Positions 8,589 to 16,607 of a stretch of DNA of 64,000 nucleotides are shown here, piece by piece. How positions within the stretch are numbered: the stretch's first letter is position 1; each line of letters starts with the position of its first letter. Source of the stretch: Pectobacterium punjabense (GTDB lineage Bacteria > Pseudomonadota > Gammaproteobacteria > Enterobacterales > Enterobacteriaceae); contig NZ_CP038498.1 of the NCBI RefSeq assembly GCF_012427845.1, positions 4,154,001-4,218,000 on the forward strand. Direction: 5' to 3'. Under the pieces are notes generated by a model. The model searched no databases and was not told the origin of the DNA. It saw only the letters and a list, made by a program, of their open reading frames with translations. The translations under genes and the position numbers were made by a program.

Positions 8589-9284
8589 TTAAGACTTGGC
8601 ACTGAGCTGCGTGAAGACATCCCGTAGCGTTGCGGCCTCGTAGGTTGGCGTAATATCCGACTCGTTGGCGGCTCCGTTTGCATTGAACCAGCAGCTGTCT
8701 ATGCCGTACAGGTTTGCTCCCAGAATATCGGCATCAAGCCTGTCTCCCACGATGATCGCCTTGGTTTTCTCAAATGCGCTGAATTTATTGGCTGAGAACT
8801 CAAAGAAGCGCGCGTCCGGCTTCGCAAATCCGCAAGCCTCAGAGGTAGCAACGAACGTGAGCCAGTCTGCCAGCCCCGAGTTCGCCACTCGCTTCGCCTG
8901 CACATACTCAATACCGTTGGTAATAATGCCAACTTCACCGATCTCAGCAAGCGCTTCGCATATCTGGACTGCGCCATCTACCAGCACCACAGTCTCAGGC
9001 AGGCATTCCAAATAGAGGCGGCTTGCCTTATCGGGATCGATGTCGATGCCATGCAGAGAGAACGTGCGGCGGAATCGTTCTACTTTCAGTAAATCTTTGG
9101 TGATTTCTCCCTTCTCGAATTCACTCCATAGTTGAGAGTTCTCACGCTGATAGTCTGCAAACAGAGTGGTATTTTCAATATCGACGCCAAGGTTTGTCAG
9201 CGTGCGGGCGAACGAAAGCCGCTCAGAGGCTTTGAAATCTAACAGCGTGTCGTCAAGGTCAAACAGGAAGTGGCGGTATTTCAT
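8589..9284 (-). CDS. yjjG: HAD-superfamily 5'-nucleotidase (YjjG-like)
   Basis: 231 residues, the usual YjjG length. Motif I DLDDTLLD (residues 9-16), motif II around IITNG, and motif III/IV with KPDARFFEFS and VGDRLDADILGA are intact. YjjG-type enzymes dephosphorylate pyrimidine nucleoside monophosphates, including non-canonical ones, in the cytosol. Its start overlaps the stop of the upstream MFS gene by 4 bases (9281-9284), so the two are coupled; in E. coli yjjG has no such partner. It may be a YjjG paralogue rather than the orthologue. Confidence 0.75.
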   Translation of the reverse strand: MKYRHFLFDLDDTLLDFKASERLSFARTLTNLGVDIENTTLFADYQRENSQLWSEFEKGEITKDLLKVERFRRTFSLHGIDIDPDKASRLYLECLPETVVLVDGAVQICEALAEIGEVGIITNGIEYVQAKRVANSGLADWLTFVATSEACGFAKPDARFFEFSANKFSAFEKTKAIIVGDRLDADILGANLYGIDSCWFNANGAANESDITPTYEAATLRDVFTQLSAKS

Positions 9285-10513
9285 AAATGTTGGTTACTCG
9301 AAATCAAGGAATCGTTTTTGGTGGAGACGGACTGCGCGGGCTTAGCCGCCGTCAGCGCGCGGTTAACACCCAGAATCACAACGAGGAATGATAGCGTCAA
9401 TATCCCAATCATCACCCACGGAAATGCGCCCGGACCTGCGCTGCTGAGGAGTAATCCTCCAATAACGCCTCCAGCCGCGACAGCGGTGTTCCATGATGTA
9501 GTAGACATCGACTGTGCGACATCTACGGCATCAGACGAAAGATGGGTCATGGCCGTTTGCGTGACGACAGAGAACCCCCCGAAAGAGATTCCCCACATAA
9601 AGACGGCCAGAACCAAAATGACCTGTACATCGGACCAAAGACCCAGAAGTAGCGTCGCTGCGGCGAATAACATAACTTCGGCAGGGCCAAGACGCTTTAG
9701 ATTTCCATCAACGATGATGCCAGACAGCACAAGGCCAAAAACCGCACCCGCTCCGAAAATGAATAGAACCCCGTTGAGCCAGTCACCCATGGCTGAAGCG
9801 ACGAGGAAAGGTTCGATGTAAATATAGAGAATGTTGTGCGTGACAATATAAGTGAGGATCAATGCAAGCGTCGCTCCGACGCCGCGCTTGGAGGCGACCT
9901 GAGGTAGCGATAGCCGCTTATCAGCCGATTCGCCTGGGAAGTCAGGGGCAAAAATCGCGATCCAAACAACAAGAAGCACCGCGATAACCGACACTAACCC
10001 AAATGCGCCCTGCCAGCCGATCGCTAACCCGAGAAGGCCGCCAATCGGCACGCCGAGAACTAACGCGGCCGTAGAGCCTGCGCCGACAATAGCGATGGCA
10101 CGCCCAAGTAACCAACGGGGAACCATACGAGATGCGTACCCGGCAAGCATCGACCAAACCACCCCGCCGAACAGACCTGCAACAAAGCGGGCAGCCAGTG
10201 ATAAAACGTAGTTGTCCGAAACCGCAGTCACCGCATTAACGATGGCAAATCCGCTAATCGCTACAAGCAACAGAGGTTTGCGCCGCATTCCCCGCGTCAG
10301 CGCCGTAGCGGGGATCGCGGATAACAGCGCCCCCAGCGCAAATGCGGTAATGAACTGACCCGCCAGACTTTCGGACACGTCCAGACCCGTCGCGATCGAA
10401 CTGAGGAGCCCTGCTGGCATGATCTCAGTCAGTAAGGTCAGAAACGCGGCTGTCGCAAGCGCGAGAAGCTTTAACACGGGAAGAGACGGGGATGGAATTC
10501 GATTTGCACTCAA
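9281..10513 (-). CDS. MFS transporter, DHA1 family (AraJ/purine-efflux type)
   Basis: 410 residues with twelve predicted hydrophobic segments. The region ARFVAGLFGGVVWSMLAGYA and the later PIGGLLG are typical of DHA1 exporters of the AraJ/YdhP/PbuE group. It overlaps the nucleotidase gene by 4 bases. One reading, inferred only from this coupling, is that the nucleotidase produces a nucleoside or base that the transporter exports. Confidence 0.8.
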   Translation of the reverse strand: MSANRIPSPSLPVLKLLALATAAFLTLLTEIMPAGLLSSIATGLDVSESLAGQFITAFALGALLSAIPATALTRGMRRKPLLLVAISGFAIVNAVTAVSDNYVLSLAARFVAGLFGGVVWSMLAGYASRMVPRWLLGRAIAIVGAGSTAALVLGVPIGGLLGLAIGWQGAFGLVSVIAVLLVVWIAIFAPDFPGESADKRLSLPQVASKRGVGATLALILTYIVTHNILYIYIEPFLVASAMGDWLNGVLFIFGAGAVFGLVLSGIIVDGNLKRLGPAEVMLFAAATLLLGLWSDVQVILVLAVFMWGISFGGFSVVTQTAMTHLSSDAVDVAQSMSTTSWNTAVAAGGVIGGLLLSSAGPGAFPWVMIGILTLSFLVVILGVNRALTAAKPAQSVSTKNDSLISSNQHL

Positions 10514-10679
10514 AATGATTATTCACCTGTAACGCTGGCCTGTCGTGGCGCACTAATTTTCTGCCACCTGAATAGAGATGATACCATCACATCCATATAC
10601 AAACAGGTAACATGATGATTCCTGAAAGTCACCATGTTGCGGATACGCATTCAGAGGCACAATACGTGGTTGGTCAACA

Positions 10680-11285
10680 ATGTTAAAAACATCTTTCTTT
10701 AATCTATTTGCGATGTATTTAAAAGAATCGACCATTCGGTATCCCGGTATTTTTGGGCTTAAGGATTTTTCGCCGACAGAACTGATTTCTCAAGAGTATG
10801 AGTTAGTCGGCGAACCGGCTGATTTTCATTTTTATGAGAAGGATTATGTTGTTGGTTACCATAATAAAAAATTGGATATTGTTTTTAAACACTACTTTTA
10901 CCTCGATGAAAATGCCGGAAGCGGTCTCTCTGTCGGGAAAGGAGTGAGCCTTATTTCCCTTTTGCAATACTATAAGGCCGCTGGTTTGGCGGATGGAACG
11001 ATTGAACCAATATTTGATTTTTATTTTTCGGATGATAAGAAAGACGGTGCCGTTATATTAGAAAACGCGATCGTCGTTCGCTTCAGCCAATCAAGTAAAA
11101 GAGGGCAATATTCCGTTGTCACTATTGAAAGTGATTTTAGTGAGTCGGCACAGTTTCAGATGGTCTCAACCAATGCGGTTAAAAAAACCATGCTCGCCTA
11201 TGACGCTACATTACCGCTCTCAAAATCAACGCTCAGGAAAAAATCCAGTGCGTTTTTCGGGCTGGCTAAATTTCTGTCAGTTTGA
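10680..11285 (+). CDS. Hypothetical protein of unknown family
   Basis: 201 residues, soluble, no signal peptide or membrane segment. I do not recognise it. It is rich in Tyr, Phe, Lys and Asp, and the DNA is visibly more AT-rich than neighbours, which suggests recent acquisition. A second Met at residue 12 (10713) is an alternative start. It stands alone between a minus-strand MFS gene and a minus-strand ArsR gene, with about 170 bases of upstream non-coding DNA. Confidence 0.6.
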   Translation: MLKTSFFNLFAMYLKESTIRYPGIFGLKDFSPTELISQEYELVGEPADFHFYEKDYVVGYHNKKLDIVFKHYFYLDENAGSGLSVGKGVSLISLLQYYKAAGLADGTIEPIFDFYFSDDKKDGAVILENAIVVRFSQSSKRGQYSVVTIESDFSESAQFQMVSTNAVKKTMLAYDATLPLSKSTLRKKSSAFFGLAKFLSV

Positions 11286-11330
11286 ACGTTTTGTTGTGAT
11301 TACAGGCTGTCAGAAGCAGAATATTTTTCT

Positions 11331-11654
11331 TTAGCCCTCGGTTTTTCCACACAGTTCTTCAGACAGCCACTGAATGTAATCCGCCAATGCCGTCTCATTT
11401 CTCTGACAGTACGTCCATTTCTGGTAGCGCTTTACCGTAATAAAACCCGCCTGTCGTAACAGATCGACATGCCGGCTGGCGGTTGGCTGAGCGATATGCA
11501 ATGCATCGGCGATCAGCGTAATGCACACGCCAAATTCCTGCGGATCGGCCGACATTTGTCCGCTGAAATGTTGTTGCGGATGCTTAAGCAACCGGAGGAT
11601 TTCCAACCGTGGCTCACTGGCTAATGCTTTGACTTGGGTTGATCTCTCACTCAT
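11331..11654 (-). CDS. ArsR-family winged-helix regulator
   Basis: 107 residues. Helix-turn-helix at residues about 45-70 (LIADALHIAQPTASRHVDLL, then RQAGFI), preceded by LASEPRLEILRLL, the standard ArsR start. No CxC metal motif of the ArsR/CadC type is visible, so it is likely a non-metal-sensing member. Divergent, with 46 bases between, from the hydrolase and cupin genes, which it probably represses. Confidence 0.88.
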   Translation of the reverse strand: MSERSTQVKALASEPRLEILRLLKHPQQHFSGQMSADPQEFGVCITLIADALHIAQPTASRHVDLLRQAGFITVKRYQKWTYCQRNETALADYIQWLSEELCGKTEG

Positions 11655-11700
11655 CTTTCGTATTATATAGTCATATAGCTAATATTGAATATAATAATAC
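11655..11700. promoter_or_regulatory. Short AT-rich divergent promoter region of the ArsR / hydrolase pair
   Basis: The 46 bases hold overlapping AT dyads such as ATAT-TGA-ATAT and TATATAGTCATATA. Both promoters and an ArsR operator would have to fit here. No exact site can be assigned. Confidence 0.4.
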
Positions 11701-12540
11701 ATGCTTGAGCTGAAACATAACTTTATTTTCGAAGACCAGCCTGTTGCCTGGGGATGTATGGGGCAAGGCCCCGCGCTGGTGCTGATTCACGGTACCCCCT
11801 TTTCTTCCCAAGTATGGCGGCGCATCGCTCCCCTGCTTTCCTCACACTGGACCGTTTATTACTACGACATGGTGGGCTACGGGCGATCACATCAATCTGC
11901 CGGACAGCAGGTATCGCTTGGCGTGCAGGATCGGCTATTGGCCGCACTCCTGAAAGAATGGGAACTGACGCGACCCGACATACTTTGCCATGATTTCGGC
12001 GGCGCGACGGCGCTACGCGGCTATTTCCTGCAAGGTCTCCGCTATGCCTCGCTGACGTTATTTGATGCGGTCGCCATTTCCCCGTGGGGATCGCCCTTTG
12101 TTGCACATGTCAGAAAACATCAGGACGCCTTCACCGGCTTGCCGGAATACGTTCATGATGCGTTGCTCAAGGCATATTTGCAGGGCGCGGCTTATCAGCC
12201 GCTATCGGAAGGCACGCTGAACATTTATATGTCGCCGTGGCAAGGAGAAGTCGGGCAAGCCGCTTTTTATCGGCAAATAGCCCAGATGGATCAGTGCTAT
12301 ACCGACGACATTGAGTCATCGCTCACCAAACTTGATTGTCCGGTGAATATGTTATGGGGCGAGCAGGATGAGTGGATACCACTTGAGGTCGGCAAACGTC
12401 TGGCACATCGACTCGGCGATGCACCTTTACAGATCGTCAAAAACGCAGGGCATCTTGTTCAAGAAGATGCCCCCGAAGCCATCGTTCAATCGATGTATTC
12501 CTTGCTACTACAGCGGGCGGGAACATCATCCTCACGGTAA
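11701..12540 (+). CDS. Alpha/beta-hydrolase with Asp nucleophile (dehalogenase/epoxide-hydrolase type)
   Basis: 279 residues. Oxyanion motif HGTP at 30-33. The nucleophile elbow is CHDFGG, with Asp98 in place of the usual Ser; this is the pattern of haloalkane/haloacetate dehalogenases and epoxide hydrolases, which form an ester intermediate on Asp. The acid lies in WGEQDEW and the base in NAGHL. Soluble, cytosolic. The cupin gene starts 10 bases after its stop with the ribosome site overlapping the stop codon, so they form an operon under the divergent ArsR. Confidence 0.82.
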   Translation: MLELKHNFIFEDQPVAWGCMGQGPALVLIHGTPFSSQVWRRIAPLLSSHWTVYYYDMVGYGRSHQSAGQQVSLGVQDRLLAALLKEWELTRPDILCHDFGGATALRGYFLQGLRYASLTLFDAVAISPWGSPFVAHVRKHQDAFTGLPEYVHDALLKAYLQGAAYQPLSEGTLNIYMSPWQGEVGQAAFYRQIAQMDQCYTDDIESSLTKLDCPVNMLWGEQDEWIPLEVGKRLAHRLGDAPLQIVKNAGHLVQEDAPEAIVQSMYSLLLQRAGTSSSR

Positions 12541-12550
12541 GGCGGCATTC

Positions 12551-13177
12551 ATGAGCAGCAGTGACGGCATTCTCGAACGCTTACTCTTCACGATCCATAA
12601 GCGGCTAGTCTCGATCCCCATCACTCCGCAGTTATGTAAAGGCATCGCCCCAATCGCTAACAGCTGGCCTTCCGAACCAGAAAAAAACACGCGATTGAGT
12701 ACCTCTTCGCCTCTGCCTGCGGTTGATTACCTTGAACGAGCGTTGAAAATTGGAGAAACATCAGGAGACAGAGAAATATGCTCGATGCTCAGGTTAGTAG
12801 CCCCAGAATTACGCTGGAACTTTGATTATACCCCGCATCCCGAGTTCCCATATCTGGATGAAAACGTCGCTTTTACACAATTTGTCGGGCCAGACGATCT
12901 CTGGGTATCTTCTCACTTAGCGATAGGGTTGACGCTTATTGCGCCAGAAACACACTATCCAGCGCATTACCACCCCGCGACGGAGATTTACCTTCCTCTG
13001 GCTGGCACAGGTTTATGGGCGATGGGGAATGGGGGTTACTTTCCGCGCCAGCCCGGTGAGTTAATTTTTCACCCTAGTGGGGCGACACACGCGACCCAGA
13101 CACAAAAAGAACCCGTTCTCGCGCTATACATTTGGCACGGCGATATCCGTTCGCCTTCTGAATGGCAACATGAATAG
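12551..13177 (+). CDS. Cupin protein of the DMSP-lyase (DddQ/DddL-like) family
   Basis: 208 residues from the ATG at 12551; the frame is open further upstream but that part overlaps the hydrolase gene. The cupin metal site reads HYPAHYHPATEIYLPLAG with the second histidine in HPSGATHATQ. This is the His-x3-His-x3-Glu-x-Tyr arrangement of dimethylsulfoniopropionate lyases, which cleave DMSP to dimethyl sulfide and acrylate. An N-terminal helical region of about 85 residues precedes it, as in DddQ. Actual substrate in a plant-associated enterobacterium is uncertain. Second gene of the ArsR-linked operon. Confidence 0.78.
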   Translation: MSSSDGILERLLFTIHKRLVSIPITPQLCKGIAPIANSWPSEPEKNTRLSTSSPLPAVDYLERALKIGETSGDREICSMLRLVAPELRWNFDYTPHPEFPYLDENVAFTQFVGPDDLWVSSHLAIGLTLIAPETHYPAHYHPATEIYLPLAGTGLWAMGNGGYFPRQPGELIFHPSGATHATQTQKEPVLALYIWHGDIRSPSEWQHE

Positions 13178-13258
13178 CAGGCGGCTAAAGGCAATAAAAC
13201 ACAGAGACAACAAGAAATTATAAATTTTGGAAGTAATTAAAAAAGAAGAAAAAAAGAT

Positions 13259-13334
<76 letters not shown>

Positions 13335-13410
13335 ATATCGGACAGACGAAAACAGGCGTTACGTCTGATTACTGCACACGGCTTGTATGGTGACAAACAG
13401 TGATAAAACT

Positions 13411-13486
<76 letters not shown>

Positions 13487-13550
13487 CCGGGAAATCTGCA
13501 TACGATGTTGAAGTTCTTTACTTGAAATTCTTCATCGGTATGGGGTGCGC

Positions 13551-13578
13551 ATTATACGAGAAATCCGTTCAACCGCAA
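13551..13578 (-). promoter_or_regulatory. tRNA-Gly operon promoter
   Basis: On the minus strand TTGCGG, 16 bases, TATAAT, followed by the GC-rich discriminator GCGCACCCC. This resembles stringent-controlled stable-RNA promoters. Confidence 0.7.
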
Positions 13579-13679
13579 GCCCCAGAAAATGAAAAATCGT
13601 CTGACTGCTGATAAAAACGACATCATGGCGTAAATATCAGCAAATCGCGGCACATCTATACTCTACCGCCTCGCTTCAC

Positions 13680-14222
13680 CTACAGTCGCAGAAAATTCTC
13701 ACGGTAATAGGCCAGTTCCGCCAGCGATTCACGAATGTCGTCCATCGCCTGATGTGTGCCTTGCTTCTTAAAGCCCGCCATAATTTCCGGCTTCCAGCGT
13801 CGCGCCAACTCTTTTAGCGTGCTGACATCCAGATAACGGTAGTGGAAGTAGGCTTCCAACTCTGGCATATAACGGAACAGGAAACGGCGATCCTGACCAA
13901 TACTGTTGCCACAGATCGGCGATTTACCCGCAGGCACCCATTTTTGTAAAAATGCCAGCGTTTCCCGCTCGGCAGCACGTTCGTCCGTGGTGCTGGCTTT
14001 AACGCGTTCAGTCAGTCCGCTGGTACCGTGCGTGCGCACATTCCAGTCATCCATCAGTGCCAGTTGGCTATCCGACTGGTGCACCGCCAGTACCGGTCCT
14101 TCGGCCAACACGTTCAAATTTGCATCCGTAACCAGCGTTGCGATCTCAATGATGCGATCGTGATCCGGGTTGAGGCCGGTCATCTCAAGATCGATCCAGA
14201 TCAGGTTATTTTCATCTACCAT
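13680..14222 (-). CDS. orn: Oligoribonuclease
   Basis: 180 residues from the ATG at 14222. An upstream Met at 14255 exists but homologues begin near [14 protein letters not shown]. DEDDh exonuclease motifs: D-x-E in WIDLEMTG, the second Asp in [10 protein letters not shown], and H-x4-D in [10 protein letters not shown]. It degrades 2-5-nt RNAs and pGpG in the cytosol and is usually essential. It is divergent from rsgA as in E. coli, with the tRNA-Gly genes on its own strand at the other side. Confidence 0.96.
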   Translation of the reverse strand: MVDENNLIWIDLEMTGLNPDHDRIIEIATLVTDANLNVLAEGPVLAVHQSDSQLALMDDWNVRTHGTSGLTERVKASTTDERAAERETLAFLQKWVPAGKSPICGNSIGQDRRFLFRYMPELEAYFHYRYLDVSTLKELARRWKPEIMAGFKKQGTHQAMDDIRESLAELAYYRENFLRL

Positions 14223-14405
14223 CGTGGGAATTCCTGTTGCATTGTGCCCTGTCATCGATACAAGGATACCAGTATCAATCTCAATGCTGATACCGACAAA
14301 GTGGTATCAGTTAATTAAAATCAAATAGGGTGTATTATAGTCTGTTAAAACGCAGCGGGCGATAACGCACTGCCGCGAACGATAAATCGTCTTAAGTGAG
14401 GCTCA

Positions 14406-15455
14406 GTGAGCAAAAAGAAACTGTCGAAAGGTCAGCAGCGTCGGGTTAGCGCAAACCACCAGCGTCGCCTGAAAAAAACGGAAAGCAAAGTCGAATGGGA
14501 AGATAGCCAACTGGGCGATGCGCAGGAAGGCATTATCATCAGCCGATTTGGCATGCACGCCGATGTAGAATCCACTGATGGCGTCGTGCACCGCTGCAAC
14601 ATTCGTCGGACAATTTCATCGCTGGTCACAGGCGACCAGGTCGTCTGGCGTCCTGGCCATGAATCGCTCGCTGGCATCAGCGGGATCGTGGAAGCCGTTC
14701 ATCCCCGTCATTCGGTCCTTACGCGCCCTGACTATTATGATGGCATTAAACCGATCGCCGCCAATATCGATCAGATCGTGATCGTTTCAGCGATCTTGCC
14801 CGAACTGTCGCTAAATATTATCGATCGCTATCTGGTCGCCTGCGAAACGCTGGAGATCGAACCGCTGATCGTACTGAACAAAATTGACCTGCTGGATGAT
14901 AAATCCCGTCAATTTGTCGATGAACTGATGGATATTTACCGCGCGCTCAAGTACCGCGTGTTGATGGTTTCCAGCCATACCCAACAGGGTATTCCCGAAC
15001 TGGAGCAAGCGCTCACCGACCGCATCAGCATTTTCGCTGGGCAATCAGGCGTTGGGAAATCCAGCCTGCTTAACGCGCTGCTTGCGTTGGGTGAAGAACG
15101 CATTCTGGTGAATGAGGTTTCCGACACATCAGGATTGGGGCAACACACCACCACCGCCTCCCGGCTTTACCACTTCCCGCATGGCGGCGACGTCATCGAC
15201 TCACCGGGCGTACGTGAATTTGGTCTGTGGCATCTGGAGCCAGAACAGGTTACGCGTGGTTTCATTGAGCTACGCGAATACATCGGCTCGTGCAAGTTCC
15301 GCGATTGTAAACATGAAAACGATCCGGGCTGTGCGATTAACGCCGCACGTGAGCGCGGAGATATTGCTGTAGAGCGCTTTGATAACTACCACCGAATTCT
15401 CGAAAGCATGGCGCAAGTAAAAACGCGTAAAGGCTTTTCGGATACAGATAACTGA
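14406..15455 (+). CDS. rsgA: Ribosome small-subunit-dependent GTPase A
   Basis: 349 residues from a GTG start. N-terminal basic tail and OB-fold, then a circularly permuted GTPase: NKID (G4) comes before [16 protein letters not shown] (G1) and DSPGVREF (G3). The C-terminal zinc knuckle is C-x4-C-x-H-x5-C (residues about 297-310). It checks late 30S maturation. Divergent from orn and followed by psd, as in E. coli. Confidence 0.97.
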   Translation: MSKKKLSKGQQRRVSANHQRRLKKTESKVEWEDSQLGDAQEGIIISRFGMHADVESTDGVVHRCNIRRTISSLVTGDQVVWRPGHESLAGISGIVEAVHPRHSVLTRPDYYDGIKPIAANIDQIVIVSAILPELSLNIIDRYLVACETLEIEPLIVLNKIDLLDDKSRQFVDELMDIYRALKYRVLMVSSHTQQGIPELEQALTDRISIFAGQSGVGKSSLLNALLALGEERILVNEVSDTSGLGQHTTTASRLYHFPHGGDVIDSPGVREFGLWHLEPEQVTRGFIELREYIGSCKFRDCKHENDPGCAINAARERGDIAVERFDNYHRILESMAQVKTRKGFSDTDN

Positions 15456-15516
15456 CATTTATCATGACCGTCGTTACAATGCGCCCCCTTTGAGGGTAAG
15501 TGAATCCGCTTGCTCT

Positions 15517-15561
15517 CTTTCTGGGTTACCGCTGGCGGTACTAAGCGTGTTCCCCAGAAAG
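15517..15561 (+). other. Branched stem structure in the rsgA-psd gap
   Basis: CTTTCTGGG pairs with CCCAGAAAG around an inner dyad TACCGC-TG-GCGGTA, 40 bases before the psd start, followed by TTGTTTTA. It could end rsgA transcription or structure the psd leader. Confidence 0.45.
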
Positions 15562-15599
15562 CTTGTTTTATGGCGCACTATTAACCCAAGAGGCTCACT

Positions 15600-16553
15600 G
15601 TGCTGGATAATATTAAAATCAAACTACAGTATTGGCTTCCCAAGATCTGGCTGACCCGCTTAGCGGGCTGGGGAGCAAATAAGCGTGCGGGAAAACTCAC
15701 CAAGCTGGTGATCGATCTGTTTGTCCGTCAATACAACGTCAACATGCAGGAAGCTCAGCAGCCGGACACCGCTTCCTATCGCACGTTTAACGAATTTTTC
15801 GTTCGCCCTCTTCGCCCAGGCATTCGTCCTGTCGATCCCCATGCGCACCGTCTGGTGCAGCCGGCAGACGGCGTGCTATCGCAGTTTGGCCCGATTACCG
15901 ACGGCAAGCTGATTCAGGCAAAACATCATGATTACACTCTAGAAGCGCTGCTGGCTGGCAACTATGTGATGGCCGAGCTGTTCCGCGATGGTCTGTTTGC
16001 CACCATTTATCTTTCGCCGCGTGACTATCACCGCCTCCACATGCCGTGTGACGGCGTATTGCGGGAAATGATTTACGTCCCAGGTGATCTGTTCTCCGTC
16101 AATCTGCTGACGGCAGATAACGTGCCGAATCTGTTTGCGCGTAACGAACGCGTCATTTGCCTGTTTGATACTGAGTTTGGCCCATTGGCACAAATTCTAG
16201 TCGGCGCAACCATTGTCGGCAGCATTGAAACCGTGTGGTCGGGTGTGGTGACGCCACCGCGTGAAGGTATCATCAAACGTTGGACTTACCCGCAGGCGGG
16301 CGAAGAAGGTGCCATCGTGCTGGCGAAAGGCGAAGAAATGGGTCGCTTCAAGCTGGGCTCAACGGTGATTAACCTGTTTGCCACAGGCAATAATCTCCAG
16401 TTTGCCGCACACCTGAATACCATGAGTGTGACCCGTATGGGTGAGCCATTTGCCGAAGTCCGTCAAGATGAGCCAGCATCCGTTGTCTTCCCGGAAGGCA
16501 CCGAGCTGGAAGAAAACGGCACGCAGACAGGCCACAAGCCCGACGCACCGTAA
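15600..16553 (+). CDS. psd: Phosphatidylserine decarboxylase proenzyme
   Basis: 317 residues from a GTG start. The self-cleavage site LGST places Gly253-Ser254 at the E. coli positions; cleavage yields the beta chain and the pyruvoyl-bearing alpha chain. Asp90 and His147 of the processing triad are present (PADG and YHRLHMP). It makes phosphatidylethanolamine at the inner membrane. Followed after 54 bases by mscM, as in E. coli. Confidence 0.97.
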   Translation: MLDNIKIKLQYWLPKIWLTRLAGWGANKRAGKLTKLVIDLFVRQYNVNMQEAQQPDTASYRTFNEFFVRPLRPGIRPVDPHAHRLVQPADGVLSQFGPITDGKLIQAKHHDYTLEALLAGNYVMAELFRDGLFATIYLSPRDYHRLHMPCDGVLREMIYVPGDLFSVNLLTADNVPNLFARNERVICLFDTEFGPLAQILVGATIVGSIETVWSGVVTPPREGIIKRWTYPQAGEEGAIVLAKGEEMGRFKLGSTVINLFATGNNLQFAAHLNTMSVTRMGEPFAEVRQDEPASVVFPEGTELEENGTQTGHKPDAP

Positions 16554-16607
16554 ATAACGTCCGACTTTAGTCGCTTGTAAAAGTGTTGTTTGTAGAAGGT
16601 AGCTAAC

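Noticed and set aside
10553..10735. Minus-strand 60-codon frame overlapping the start of the orphan gene
   Set aside because: No recognisable motif or ribosome site, and it overlaps the better-supported plus-strand start.
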